A DNA stretch of 64,000 bases from Asterias rubens. Taxonomy: Eukaryota > Echinodermata > Asteroidea > Forcipulatida > Asteriidae. The stretch covers positions 6,177,214 to 6,241,213 of the forward strand of contig NC_047080.1 of the NCBI RefSeq assembly GCF_902459465.1. The letters run 5' to 3'. The notes under the pieces were generated by a model. That model did not search any database. It worked only from the letters and a program-made list of their open reading frames with translations, and was not told the DNA's origin. Of this stretch, positions 11,506-25,100 are shown piece by piece (positions within the stretch are counted from its first letter, which is position 1; the number at the start of each line of letters is the position of its first letter). A program made the translations under genes and the position numbers.

Positions 11506-12037
11506 CCGGTGTGGCGGTTTCAGTCTTCCGCCGTGTTAAGTTTTCCGGGTGACGTAGCCGGACATTTCAGCACGTTGTTCGAACGATTTTAGCTTTCCGG
11601 CGTGTTAGGTTTTCCGGGTGACGTAGCCAGACTAAAATACCGCCGCGAGTACCCTGGCGAGTACTGTAGTTCTCTCAGTGACCCCAAATTGTTTCTATTT
11701 CGATTCTTTTCTGTTTAGTCATATTCTCTTGCCTCATCTTTACATGTATTCACGCACACAACTTAAGGCAGGTCACACTGCTTGTGCCACTGGTTAAATA
11801 CAGGATAATTTGCTTGGTCTTCACACCAAATTCTCTCATACGATCCACGCGTTCGCCGCTCGTTGTACTTGTGGACGCCGCCATGACAGCTATCGGAGAG
11901 TAACACGGATGGCCCCAATACGACAATGAAAATGGACTACTTTTGCTTGCTGTGCGCAGGCATCGCATGACGTAATGTTACCGTATTTGGTCATTCGGAA
12001 AACTGAACATGGCGGAAAGTTGAAACCGCCACACCGG
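11506..12037. repeat. Non-autonomous DNA transposon with CCGGTGTGGCGGTTTCA termini
   Basis: The left end (CCGGTGTGGCGGTTTCAG...TTTTCCG) is inverted at the right (CGGAAAACTGAACATGGCGG...TGAAACCGCCACACCGG), about 40 bp with mismatches. An internal direct repeat of GTGTTA(A/G)(G)TTTTCCGGGTGACGTAGCC lies at about 11532-11631. It ends about 60 bp downstream of the probable acyltransferase poly(A) signal. Confidence 0.8.
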
Positions 12038-12096
12038 TCGAAAGTCACTAACACTTCTATTGCCAATTACAACCCCAGATTTATGAATTATTCTTC

Positions 12097-12102
12097 TTTA
12101 AT
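12097..12102 (-). promoter_or_regulatory. Probable poly(A) signal of the acyltransferase gene
   Basis: ATTAAA on the minus strand, 52 nt beyond the stop codon. It is a common variant of AATAAA. Its position supports treating the 12266-12154 exon as terminal. Confidence 0.5.
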
Positions 12103-12153
12103 AAAACTCCCTCACCCATAAAGAGTCTACCAAGCAAAATGGTTGCTCTTATG

Positions 12154-12266
12154 TTAAGCCCCTATACACCGTACCTTAATAGCGGCTCCAACGTTGTTTA
12201 AATCTAGGAGGAATGTATCATGACCATAGATTGCGTCCAGCTCGTAGTATGTCACATTATTGTTAC
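12154..12266 (-). CDS. Acyltransferase exon 9 (terminal)
   Basis: The acceptor CATATAG precedes GTAACAAT. It encodes [20 protein letters not shown] and ends [14 protein letters not shown] with TAA at 12156-12154. It carries the catalytic His477. The entering phase matches exon 8, whose last G plus GT gives Gly. Confidence 0.9.
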
Positions 12267-13085
12267 CTATATGAACGTGAACGGGAAGCAAATCAATTAC
12301 AAGTCCATAAATGCAGAGAAATATTGATATTGACTCTTTCTACTCAGTAGATACCATACATCAATTAATCTGGTACATGCTATTATAATGCAAATGTGTA
12401 TAAGATTGATCCGCTTCCATCAGTTATGGTTCATTAGGCCCATTAAAGAGGAACTAATGTATGTACACCAGTATATGGATTTCTTTCTATTCTTCTGTAA
12501 TTGTTTTGTTCTATTTTGCCTTGCCTTGTGTATTCTAACATATTCCTAATTGATGCAAGTCTTTATTAGTATTTATTAAACTCTCTGGTTTGTGTACCAC
12601 CACTAACCTATACAAAAATTCATTACTGAGTTATCTGGCATAAACTCTCTTTTAGAGCCAACACCAGTTGATGTCATCATTGAGTAAGCTTTTAAAACTG
12701 AAATAGTTTGAGCAGAGATGCCAACATTGAATTTTAAAAAAGAGTAGCATCTCCCAAATGTTAAGGGCGAGCGCAGCTTGGGCTCCCTAAACCGATCTTT
12801 CTTTTACTCTCTACAATGCTAATTAGCTCATTTTCAGGCATTGTTGTGAAATAACAATTACCTCTGTATGCACCAACAGAACAGCTACAAATGTTTATAA
12901 TGGCCAGTGAAAAGAAACTTGAAAAAAAAAAACTGATTTCCCTCATCTTCTGACTATGTTTCAAAAATAAATGTAACATAAAAAAGGGTGGCCTTACTTA
13001 AATGTAACATAAAAAAGGGTGGCCTTACTTAAATGTTTTTGTTTTAATGATCGGAAATGCAACAACAAGCTCTTGGGAGAGAGAG

Positions 13086-13116
<31 letters not shown>

Positions 13117-16100
13117 GTGTCCGGATTTTGGGCAAAAAATACGTGTCCGTATTTTGGGCATTGTCTGGACATCGGCGCTACAATTACTGGTAGGAAAACA
13201 TGAAAAACTGTCTAGCTTAGACCTCACAGGCCACTCAGTTGAAGGTATTTTTGTTCAGAAGGTCTCCTTTTTTTGTCGCCATTATTTCGTACTTTTTTTG
13301 CCAAGCTTCGATGAAGTACATGTACAGACAGCGTGGGCACAATAATAGTGGATACATGAGGAATGAGGTTACTGTGACACGTTTATCTCACACACAACCT
13401 CATTCCCCACGCACGTGTGCACTATTCCCCATCGTGTAATAGAGATCAATGGGTACGATCTTGCAGCAATCACTAGCGTAAAAAATGCACACTCAGCCGG
13501 CCAGCCAGCGGGGGAGGGCACGCAACAATCATTACGTCGAGACACGTACATTCTTCGAGTGAATTCGCCGCTATTATTCAACACTGCGTTCTAAAATAAA
13601 AAGTGTGTTTTTCTTTTCTGTTACAATTGTTTTGATATTTTTCTTAATTTGTATTTCCACTTAATAGTTCATTCGTTGTTTGCATGTATTGTACGATTTA
13701 ATAAAATTATATTGGGCGGCTTGTTTAGCGTGTTTTATTGAGTATTATCGTAGCGTCGTAGTCACGGCTCGAAATCGTATTTGCTATGCCCAAATCGTGT
13801 ATGTTGGTATCTCTGTTTGAGTATAAAAATGCCACAACTTCAGTACAGTTGCATTAAACTGCCTTTGTTAAGTACCAATACTGGCCCAAGTCATAGATTG
13901 GGCTTGCATAACACTTACCTGACTCTCTGAATAAGCTTACTATCTGTCTTTGTTGAGTACCAACACTGGCCTTAGTCATAGATTGGGCATGTAACACTGA
14001 CCTGACTCTTTGAGTAAGCTTGCTATCTGTCTTTGTTGAGTAACAACACTGGCCTTAGTCATAGATTGGGCTTGTAACACTTACCTGACTCTCTGAGTAA
14101 GCTTGCTATCTGTCTTTGTTGAGTACCAACACTGGCCTTAGTCATAGATTGGGCATGTAACACTGACCTGACTCTTTGAGTAAGCTTGCCATCTATCTTT
14201 GTTGAGTAACAACACTGGCTTAAGTCATAGATTGGGCATGTAACACTGACCTCACTCTTTGAGTAAGCTTGCTATCTGTCTTTGTTGAGTAACAACACTG
14301 GCCTTAGTCATATATTGGGCTTGTAACACTTACCTGACTCTTTGAGTAAGCTTGCTATCTGTCTTTGTTGAGTACCAACACTGGCCTAAGTCCTGGATTT
14401 GGTTTGCATAACACTGACCTGACTCTGTGAGTAAGCTTGCTATCTGTCTTTGTTGAGTACCAACACTGGCCTTAGTCATAGATTGGGCTTGTAACACTTA
14501 CCTGACTCTCTGAGTAAGCTTGCTATCTGTCTTTGTTGAGTACCAACACTGGCCTTAGTCATAGATTGGGCATGTAACACTGACCTGACTCTTTGAGTAA
14601 GCTTGCCATCTATCTTTGTTGAGTAACAACACTGGCTTAAGTCATAGATTGGGCATGTAACACTGACCTCACTCTTTGAGTAAGCTTGCTATCTGTCTTT
14701 GTTGAGTAACAACACTGGCCTTAGTCATAGATTGGGCTTGTAACACTTACCTGACTCTTTGAGTAAGCTTGCTATCTGTCTTTGTTGAGTAACAACACTG
14801 GCCTTAGTCATAGATTGGGCTTGTAACACTTACCTGACTCTTTGAGTAAGCTTGCTATCTGTCTTTGTTGAGTAACAACACTGGCTTAAGTCATAGATTG
14901 GGCTTGTAACACTTACCTGACTCTTTGAGTAAGCTTGCTATCTGTCTTTGTTGAGTAACAACACTGGCCTAAGTCGTAGATTGGGCATGTAACACTTACC
15001 TGACTCTTTGAGTAAGCTTGCTATCTATCTTTGTTGAGTAACAACACTGGCTTAAGTCATATATTGGGCTTGTATAACACTGACCTGACTCTCTGAGTAA
15101 GCTTGCTATCTGTCTTTGTTGAGTAACAACACTGGCCTTAGTCATAGATTGGGCTTGTAACACTTACCTGACTCTTTGAGTAAGCTTGCTATCTGTCTTT
15201 GTTGAGTAACAACACTGGCCTTAGTCATAGATTGGGCTTGTAACACTTACCTGACTCTTTGAGTAAGCTTGCTATCTGTCTTTGTTGAGTAACAACACTG
15301 GCCTTAGTCATAGATTGGGCTTGTAACACTTACCTGACTCTTTGAGTAAGCTTGCTATCTGTCTTTGTTGAGTACCAACACTGGCCTAAGTCCTGGATTT
15401 GGTTTGCATAACACTGACCTGACTCTGTGAGTAAGCTTGCTATCTGTCTTTGTTGAGTACCAACACTGGCCTTAGTCATAGATTGGGCTTGTAACACTTA
15501 CCTGACTCTTTGAGTAAGCTTGCTATCTGTCTTTGTTGAGTACTAACACTGGCCTAAGTCGTAGATTGGGCTTGTAACACTTACCTGACTCTTTGAGTAA
15601 GCTTGCTATCTGTCTTTGTTGGGTACTAACACTGGCCTAAGTCGTAGATTGGGCATGTAACACTGACCTGACTCTTTGAGTAAGCTTGCTATCTGTCTTT
15701 GTTGAGTACTACATGTAACACTGGCCTAAGTCCTGGATTTGGTTTGCATAACACTGACCTGACTCTCTGAGTAAGCTTGCTATCTGTCTTTGTTGAGTAA
15801 CAACACTGGCCTAAGTCGTAGATTGGGCATGTAACACTGACCTGACTCTTTGAGTAAGCTTGCCATCTATCTTTGTTGAGTAACAACACTGGCTTAAGTC
15901 ATAGATTGGGCATGTAACACTGACCTGACTCTTTGAGTAAGCTTGCTATCTGTCTTTGTTGAGTACTACATGTAACACTGGCCTAAGTCCTGGATTTGGT
16001 TTGCATAACACTGACCTGACTCTCTGAGTAAGCTTGCTATCTGTCTTTGTTGAGTACCAACACTGGCCTAAGTCATAGATTGGGCTTGTAACACTTACCT

Positions 16101-19100
16101 GACTCTTTGAGTAAGCTTGCTATCTGTCTTTGTTGAGTACTAACACTGGCCTAAGTCGTAGATTGGGCATGTAACACTGACCTGACTCTTTGAGTAAGCT
16201 TGCTATCTGTCTTTGTTGAGTACTACATGTAACACTGGCCTAAGTCCTGGATTTGGTTTGCATAACACTGACCTGACTCTCTGAGTAAGCTTGCTATCTG
16301 TCTTTACTGAGTACCAACACTGGCCTAAGTCATAGATTGGGCTTGTAACACTTACCTGACTCTTTGAGTAAGCTTGCTATCTGTCTTTCTTGAGTACCAA
16401 CACTGGCCTAAGTCATAGATTGGGCATGTAACACTGACCTGACTCTTTGAGTAAGCTTGCTATCTATCTTTGTTGAGTAACAACACTGGCTTAAGTCATA
16501 GATTGGGTTTGCATAACACTGACCTGACTCTCTGAGTAAGCTTGCTATCTGTCTTTGTTGAGTAACAACACTGGCTTAAGTCATAGATTGGGTTTGCATA
16601 ACACTGACCTGACTCTCTGAGTAAGCTTGCTATCTGTCTTTGTTGAGTACCAACACTGGCTTAAGTCATATATTGGGTTTGCACAACAGTTCAACATCTA
16701 CACCACTCCAATTGGTAACATCCTGTGTAAGCACAACCTTCAGTTTCACATCTACGCAGATGATATACAACTGTATTCTTCTTTCGACCCCGGCAACCAC
16801 AATTCCATGATATCTGCACTCTCACAGATGTCGACATGCATTGATGAGATCATGTCTTGGATGATTGTCAACAGGCTCAAGCTCAACGAGGAGAAGACCG
16901 AGTTCCTTGTGGTAATCTCTGATCACCTTAAGCATCTCCTGCCTGCAGTGACTCTTCGTATCGGTACCAAGATCATCCAGCCCTCTGAGAGTGTGCGCAA
17001 TCTCGGTATTGTGTTTGACAATTCCTTGAGTATGAATGCTCAAGTAACATCCCTGTGCAAAGGTCTCAACTACCAGATGCGCAATATCTCTAGAATCAGA
17101 AGATTCCTCGATAAGGACACCTGTCATCTTGTTATCCGTGCTCTGATTCTTACCAGGCTTGACTATGGTAATGCCTTGCTGTTTGGGTCCAACTCAACAG
17201 ACATACAACGACTACAACGGCTACAAAACTGGGCTGCTAAACTTGTCTGTCGTGCCCCAAAGCATGACCACGCCACACCATACTTACAAGATCTTCACTG
17301 GCTGCCGATTAGGGAGAGGATAACCTTCAAGATCTTGGTTTATGTGTATAAATGCCTCAACAACACAGCTCCTGGCTATTTATCCTCTTGCCTGTCTCTC
17401 CATCGGCCTGGCCGCTCAAGTCTACGATCACCATCCGACACTACTCGCCTCATGGAACCTAACTCAATCAAGCTTCTTAAGTCAGCCTCAAGTCGCACAT
17501 TCTCACATTTTGCTCCACACACCTGGAGTGCACTCTCCACCTCAATCAGGAAATCCGATTCTCTTTGAACATATAAGAAATGTATCAAACATTCTCTTTA
17601 TCCTATCTAATGCGCTGCGTTCTTGACGTAGTGGTGCTATATAAATGCCCTATATGTATGTATGTATGTATGTATGTACTCTCTGAGTATAAGCTTGCTA
17701 TCTGTCTTTGTTGAGTACCAACACTGGCCTTGGGCTTGTATAACACTGACCTGACTCTCTGAGTAAGCTTGCTATCTGTCTTTGTTGAGCAACAGGTATG
17801 AGGATATCGGTCTGTACACCAATAATCATTGTCGGACACTTCACTCGACTAACACCATCCAACAGGGATGAAAATCCTTCACCCATATCAAAAAAATCCA
17901 TGGCCTGCAATAAACAAATAGCATGTATGATTAGCAGCTCTATCATTACAAACTACATGTATGTTGCCTTCACATGCTAGACAATCATATTTAAACATTT
18001 TATACTAAATGTGCTGTGTATAGCATTCACGTATTACAGTTGAGATTGGGTAATTATTAAATTCCTCTTCATAAAAAGGGCAACTTCCATACAATACATC
18101 CAATAAATATGTTTCAACTGGGGCTTTTGTGTCAATTTTACACCACAAGTTTCTCTTCAACTTGTAACTGTCTAGTAGACCTCCACGTACAATCACCTAA
18201 TACATGTACATGTAGGATCACTGTGTGCACAGTGGTCAAGATTGGATGTGCAGCTGCCCACTGTGTGCACAGTGGTCAAGATTGGATGTGCAGCTGCCCA
18301 CTGTGTGCACAGTGGTCAAGATTGGATGTGCAGCTGCCCACTGTGTGCACAGTGGTCAAGATTGGATGTGCAGCTGCCCACTGTCTGCACAGTGGTCAAG
18401 ATTGGATGTGCAGCTGCCCACTGTGTGCACAGTGGTCAAGATTGGATGTGCAGCTGCCCACTGTGTGCACAGTGGTCAAGATTGGATGTGCAGCTGCAAT
18501 GAAGTATTTGTGTGGTCCTTTGAAGTCACATTTGCCCTGTTCAGGGTGTCTAAATGCCTGTCTGACATGTCTGAACGTCTTGATGTCTGTTGCAGAATGA
18601 CTATCAGGATGAAGATGATTCTACCCCAGTCCTGCCAGTATAAATTGAGCAGCCAATATCCAATGATTTCCTAAGAATCTTAGGATACACATGGGCAAGA
18701 TCAGAGGAGAACTCCTTCAAGATCTTTGGGGATATAGCATCCAGTCCAAGATGATGTTTGGCGTATACACTTGCTTCAGTTTTGTTGGGAAAATTGACCA
18801 AGTCTTCATTAGTGAAAAAGACTGAGCTGTATTGGTTATTCAGAACCTTTGCCCCTTTAATGGCAAAGTAGTTACAAACACATCCTGTCTTTTAACTTTT
18901 AATAAAAGTCCAGAATGGCTTGGGGTTGTTAGTCTCGAGACTTCCACCAATGACGTCATTAATGCACTCTTGCTTAGCTTTTCTTAAAGGCTTCCCTTTC
19001 AGATGTCATAGCATGCTTTTTAACCTTTCTGCTTTTTAACCTTTCTATAACAGCATTTCTTCTAGCATCCTCAAGCTCATGAAAATATTCCTTTACAATG

Positions 19101-22100
19101 AAGTCAGGGGTTAATTGTTTTGTAAAATTTCTTAAAGTAATTTGAATTTGCATGATGATTGGTCTTGAGTAGAACAAAACGTGTCCGCTTTACTGCATGA
19201 ACAAAGATGGGTTTAACTAAAACATCCAGATTAACCGCTTCATATTATTCACTATTGTCTGGAACAACCTACAAAAAAACCTTACAAAACCAAATATTTT
19301 GAACTGATTTTAAATGTTTGTTTTGTCTCTGTCTTTGATCAACGTCCTGGATAAAGTCTTATTAGCTTATTGTTTACTATCTTGTTAGCTGACGTCCGTG
19401 ATAATGTCATCACATGATTTCTTTTACTACTTGTTCCCATTTGTTGTTCCTTTGCTAACAGAACATGGTAAAACCCCAGTTCAAAACAGGTTAATACGTC
19501 ATAATTGCTTTAGAAACAAAAAGACTTTCATATTCCGATGGGTATTTTGAAAATCTTATTGGCAAAACAGCTTGGCATTTGTGCACAAATGCAATGACTA
19601 GTTTTTACTTAAAATTGTGCAGAGTCAGTTGAAGACATTGGACACTAATGGTAATTGTCATAACCAGTCTTTTCACTTGGTGTATCTTAACATATGCATA
19701 TAATAACAAACCTGTGAAAATTTTAGCTCAATTGGACGTCAAAGTTACGAGATAATAATGAAAGAAAACACCCCTGTTGCACGAAGTTGTGTGCTTTCAG
19801 GATGCTTGATTTTGAGACCTCAAATTCTAAATCTGAAGTCTCGAAATCAAATTCATTGTTAATTCTTCCTCAAAAACTACATCACTTCAGAGGGGGCTGT
19901 TTCTCACAATGTTTTATACTATCAACCTCTCTCCATTACTCGTAATCAAGAAAGGTTTTATGATAATAATTATTTTGAGTAATAACCAATATTGTCCACT
20001 GCCTTTAATAGCTGTTTGTTACACTGCCTTTATTGTCAATTAATTGCCAATCCAGTGAGTTGCTGATCTTACCTGGCGGCAACTAAAAATTGTGCCATAC
20101 TCAGAGCAAATGGGGTGTTATAAAGCAAATATTGATCATGGTTGTTATTTGTGATGTGAGCCCTAGACAATTAGTTTTTTTTCAGGAGGCAAAGTCATGG
20201 GACAATAGAATACTTCAGGGATCACCTTGTGAGTCAATATTTGCACACAATATTTACAGTAGGCTGAATTTATCAAGCTGGTTAGCACACAGTTTGTCAG
20301 CAAAAGTCAATGTTGTGATATTTACATCAACTTGAGTGGTGCCAGTTTTGATTTATTTAATGTTGTTTTTTTTAGGGGGGTGGTAAGGGAAGGCTGAACA
20401 GCTTTGTTTGATAATCCTTTACAAACAAAAAGCTCATAAAACTATGTTCTTATCCTGTATTAAAAATGTGCTTCTTAACCTTTGAAATGCATTACAAAAA
20501 CCATGCAGTAACCCTGATACTGCAACACACACTCTGTTGATGTAGACACATCACCACAATGCATACAATGGATATCATTAGTGATAGCACTAAGAGACTT
20601 TCTCACCTTGGAGATGTACAACAGTGAGTTGGGATCATATTTCACACTGAACTGTTCGCCTTTATACTCCAGGTAACTCTCAATCTCAAAGTAAGGGCAA
20701 AGTGATGCCTGCTCGTTGCTTATCTTAGCTCGGCCAAAGCGTTCCATCCACTCTGGTCCACTGCGATATGTGATTGTTCCCAACTCTCTATATCCAGGGA
20801 TAAAACAGTCTATAATTATGAGGCTTATAAAAGGGGACAGAATGACCAATAGTTTATAACCTTTCAAAGATTAAACAAGTTTATATGGAAAGCCAAAACA
20901 AGCTAATGAATGTTTTAAGATGCTCAGTCATAGTGAATACAAGATGATCAATACCAAAATATACCAACTCTATGGTGGTGAAATTTAAACACTGGTTGTA
21001 AGCTTGTAGAAACATGATGCTTTGAAAATACATTTTCAACATTTAGTGAGGTGGATTAAGGAAAAGATCATGACACGGCGAAAAAAAACACAATTTTTTC
21101 ATCAAATTATCAGTTTGACCCACAGATTTCAAAAAAGTCATGCTCCAAAAAATCTGAGAATAGCATCACCTTGAATTACATCATTATGACATCATAACCT
21201 CTTTTTAAGTAATTTAGCATAGGAAAATGCCATGCGGTGGGATTTCTACATGCCAAAATTAAGTTTCTAAAGGTCAAGGAATTTAATTAGGGTGGTATTA
21301 GTTTGTAAAAAAATAATATTCTTTATGGTGAGTATATTGATGTACATGATATAATAATGACGCCATCATCATCAATACTACACAAATAACAGCAAGTTTG
21401 AAAACAAAATTAATGCCGTGTGGTTTCACCAAAAGTTATAAGTTAAATGGCAGCCATTTTGAATATATTACGTCATAATAAGGTCAAGGTCATTGCAATT
21501 TGTTTTGGAGCATGGGATTTTATCGATCTACATACCATTCCTTGGCCTCTGGTACATGTAATTGACTAAAACCACTTGCCTCGGCACTATATAACTAAAG
21601 CTATGCCGTTTTAAGTAAATGGCGGTCATTTTGAATATATTCCGTCATAATTAGGTCAAGGTCATTGCAATTTTTTTGGAGCATGGGATTTTATCAATCT
21701 ACATGTACGTACCCATAGGAGTCTTCAAAAAAAAATTGGTGCTTTTGTCCACCGTGTCACGATCTTGGTGTTTTTGTTGTCCTTAATCCACCTGACTACA
21801 ATAAATAACCTGTAGTACCTAGCTGAATATCTTGACCAGTCTCAATGTTGTCTCTTCATTCATAATGAGGCTTTTTTAATGCTACATGTATAGCCCAAGG
21901 TTTAAAACCCATTCTAGGGAATGGCTGAAAAACATGCCCTAATACCCAGTTTGAATGTGAGTGCCAGTATACAAACCCTTGTAAGCTTTGTATCAATTAT
22001 GGGAAAGACGAGCCAAAATTCCTCATAGTTTAGAAAAAGTTCCCTGATGAAAAAACCCCAACATATTTGCAAGATATTATATTGTAGAAGTTTACAAACT

Positions 22101-25100
22101 CTCATAAATTAGATAGCTAAAGGTTAAGTTATAACAAGGGCAAAATTTTTCATCTCGGTTATGGCATTTTTATGAAAATTTGAAGGCATTGGAATTAAAT
22201 ATTGTTTGCTCCCCAGGGAGCTGAGAAGGTTAGAGGAATGGCCTAAAGGTATGCCCGATGAACAGGGCCACAATAATGTAAAAAAGTGCATTGGTCTAGC
22301 AACTAGAGTATGTGCACTATGTAAGAACCAATTATTATTAGTAAAACAATGAAAGGAAACAAAACCCACACTAACAACCCAAACCTGAAATCACATGCCT
22401 GAGTCAAGTAATGCACGTTTGCCCAATTGGGAGGTGAGTGATGGTTTACCTTGCAAGTTTCATGCCCATTCTAGGAAATGACTGGCCATAATAATGTCCT
22501 CTTGCCCAGTTGGGATCAGTCATGATAGCTCGACGTTGTAGATATCGCATAGCTATGGTTGATGGATGAGTTTGCGCACAAGATGAGATACAAATAGCTC
22601 TGTTGTAAAACAAATATTTTACAGTAAGAAACATGGGATGTGCATGTACATAGAGCTACCTGACTGCTGTTGCAAGTTGCTCAACCATGTCAGCTGCCAC
22701 AGTGACCTTAAATTGAGTTATTTTATAAAAAACTTAAATGTTTGCTTACAGGAAACAAGTTACTAAAATAAATTGAATATTTAAAAAGCAAAGTTTAGTA
22801 AGCAAAGACAACAGATAAATACAAAAACAATTAAAGGAATGCTAATTGAGGGACAAGAAAGCAGAAAGACAAAAAACATGGAAGGGCGACATAAAAATAG
22901 TAGCCAGGAACAAGAACATACATGTACCATCCTACACTAGATGAACACAGCTTCAATGTTAATGTTGACATATACCCTAATTTGTGCAATCAAGTGCAAG
23001 TAAAAGCAAAAGATGCATGTTTACATTGTATTTCAATAATAACGGTGAATAAATACAGTTGTCTTACCTGCCTACACGATCTGGATATAATGCAGGAGCC
23101 ATTAATGACAACATTCCACCCAGAGATGAGCCAACTGACGCATAAACCTGAAAATTTAATGTTTTATTACATCATACTTAATATAACAATTAACCAGCTA
23201 AACTACCCACACTTTAAGATTTTTTGTAAAAGAATCAAATGACATAGATTTTTCTCCTGATTTGTTTAGCCATGACTATGTGTGCCCAAAATGTCTGCAT
23301 GACAATCGTTCTTTTAGTTTGAATGTCAACATTGGTCCATGAGTATGTGCAATATCGCCCTGCAAGAAATATTAGTCAGAAAGGTTTGCCCCTATCACAA
23401 CCTAGGCTGTATCCAGTGACAATAATACCTTGGCTATCGATTCACCTACTGTGATACCTTTGAATGGTAAACAAACTTTGACTGCTATGCATTCTACACT
23501 GACCTTGTGTATTTGAAGATGATCTAAGAGAAGGAAGAAAGACCGGACCATGTCCTCCACAGTAACAAGGGGAAAATGTGTCCCATATGGCTGACCCGTT
23601 ACTGGATTGGTTGAAGATGGTCCTCTGGTGAAGAACATTCATCACATCATTAATGATTAGCTTTTCAGGGGGAACATTTGTGGCAATTAAAGCTTCAACA
23701 TGAGATTGATGAGCCACTTAAAACAAATGCAACTGGTTTTTCCTTTAAGGTATCAAAACATTTTAACTGGTCTCCTACAAAGTTGTTTATCATTCACATA
23801 CATGTAAGATAAGTCTATTTAACCAGAAGACATGTTAACAGTTTTAAGTGCACAAACTTTATAAAAAATAATATGTGAATTATGTATCAGGGCAAAGTAT
23901 ATAATTAGTTTTTACCCATTCATCGATGTGTATTTAGTACTTGATAATCAGTTCTTTACAGAGTTCTGTGGTAAAATAAATCCAAAGGCACCTGTGTGGG
24001 ATTTGAATCCGCAACATTTGCATGCTAGAGCAGTATGTCTTACCACTAGACCACTGAGCTGGCACCGGTGGCTAGGATTACCTGCCTCCAGCCTCCCGGC
24101 TAGTTCGGTGGTCTAATGGTAAGACATCTCCTCTAGCATGCTTAAGTTGTGGGTTTGAATCCCACCAAAATTACTTTCCTGTGGATATTTTCACAAAACT
24201 TTGGAAAGTAAGATTTTTTTAAAAAAATGACACAAAACCTGCTCTTAAAAAAATGGCCAAGGGATACTTCTGGTAGACAAGTAAACATGCTGGAACATTT
24301 TATAGACTTGTAGCTTGCACCGTGGATGCTTGTATCATTTCATGCTTTATTTGCTCATTTGCCCCATAACAAGGAGGGGCAAATGCTACTGGAATTCATT
24401 GGGCCGCCATTGTTCTATTCACCATGGGCGGTAAATCTGAGATTCTGGCATGCCGTGGTCAGCAAAAAATTGATCAATTCACAATCAACAATCAACAATT
24501 TCTCCAAAAGATAAAGAGTACACAGAACATTGTATGATATTTTTTTTTGTCTTTAAATGGTTTAACTTGAGTCGTAATGTCATTGTGACAATGATATTCC
24601 TACAAGAGTAAAACAAAACAATTTCCAGACATTTAATTCCGGCTGTGAGCACAGTCAAGTTTAGGAAATCCCAGCGCCAAGTATTAATGTCATAGGAAAC
24701 AGTTAAGAGAAAATGGCTCTGATTATAAAGCAAATTATAATGATGCTTCAGTGTTAACAGTAACATACAAGCCGACCTCACACAACTGTGCACAGAAGGC
24801 ATTGTAACAGTAACACATAATTTACAAAACATGAAACCATAAAATTGTTTATTGAAGACATGGATTCAAATGTGTACACATTACATGTTAACTGTGTACA
24901 TTATACAATTGTTGCATGCTGTGACGGGATCCACGGCGTTTTGTACACCCGAGGGGAAAAATGGCACCCGAGGCCACCAAGGGTGTACAAAACCTATGGA
25001 CCCCAGTCACAGCGTGCAACAATTGTTTTGTTATACAGTGATTCCTCTTCTGTAAGTTCTGTTGTCACCTTCAAACACTATTAAGATGGAGCAATGCATA

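Noticed and set aside
13855..16680. CRISPR-like regular spacing
   Set aside because: Units are contiguous with no unique spacers, in an animal intron; the unit is explained by exon 8 and its donor. The same applies to the arrays at 34.9, 52.0 and 55.7 kb.
16627..17568. A single 313-codon ORF beginning in the satellite
   Set aside because: Its first 20 or so codons are satellite sequence. The coding part is a 5'-truncated LINE that begins near 16690, so the ATG at 16627 is a chance start.
18109..18674. Three overlapping ORFs of 86-163 codons
   Set aside because: All run through the 40-bp array, which lacks stops in three frames. No homology, and they lie in an acyltransferase intron.
23985..24205. 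True tRNA genes
   Set aside because: A- and B-box-like sequences are present but the acceptor and anticodon stems do not pair cleanly, and related copies occur in the window. SINEs are the better explanation.
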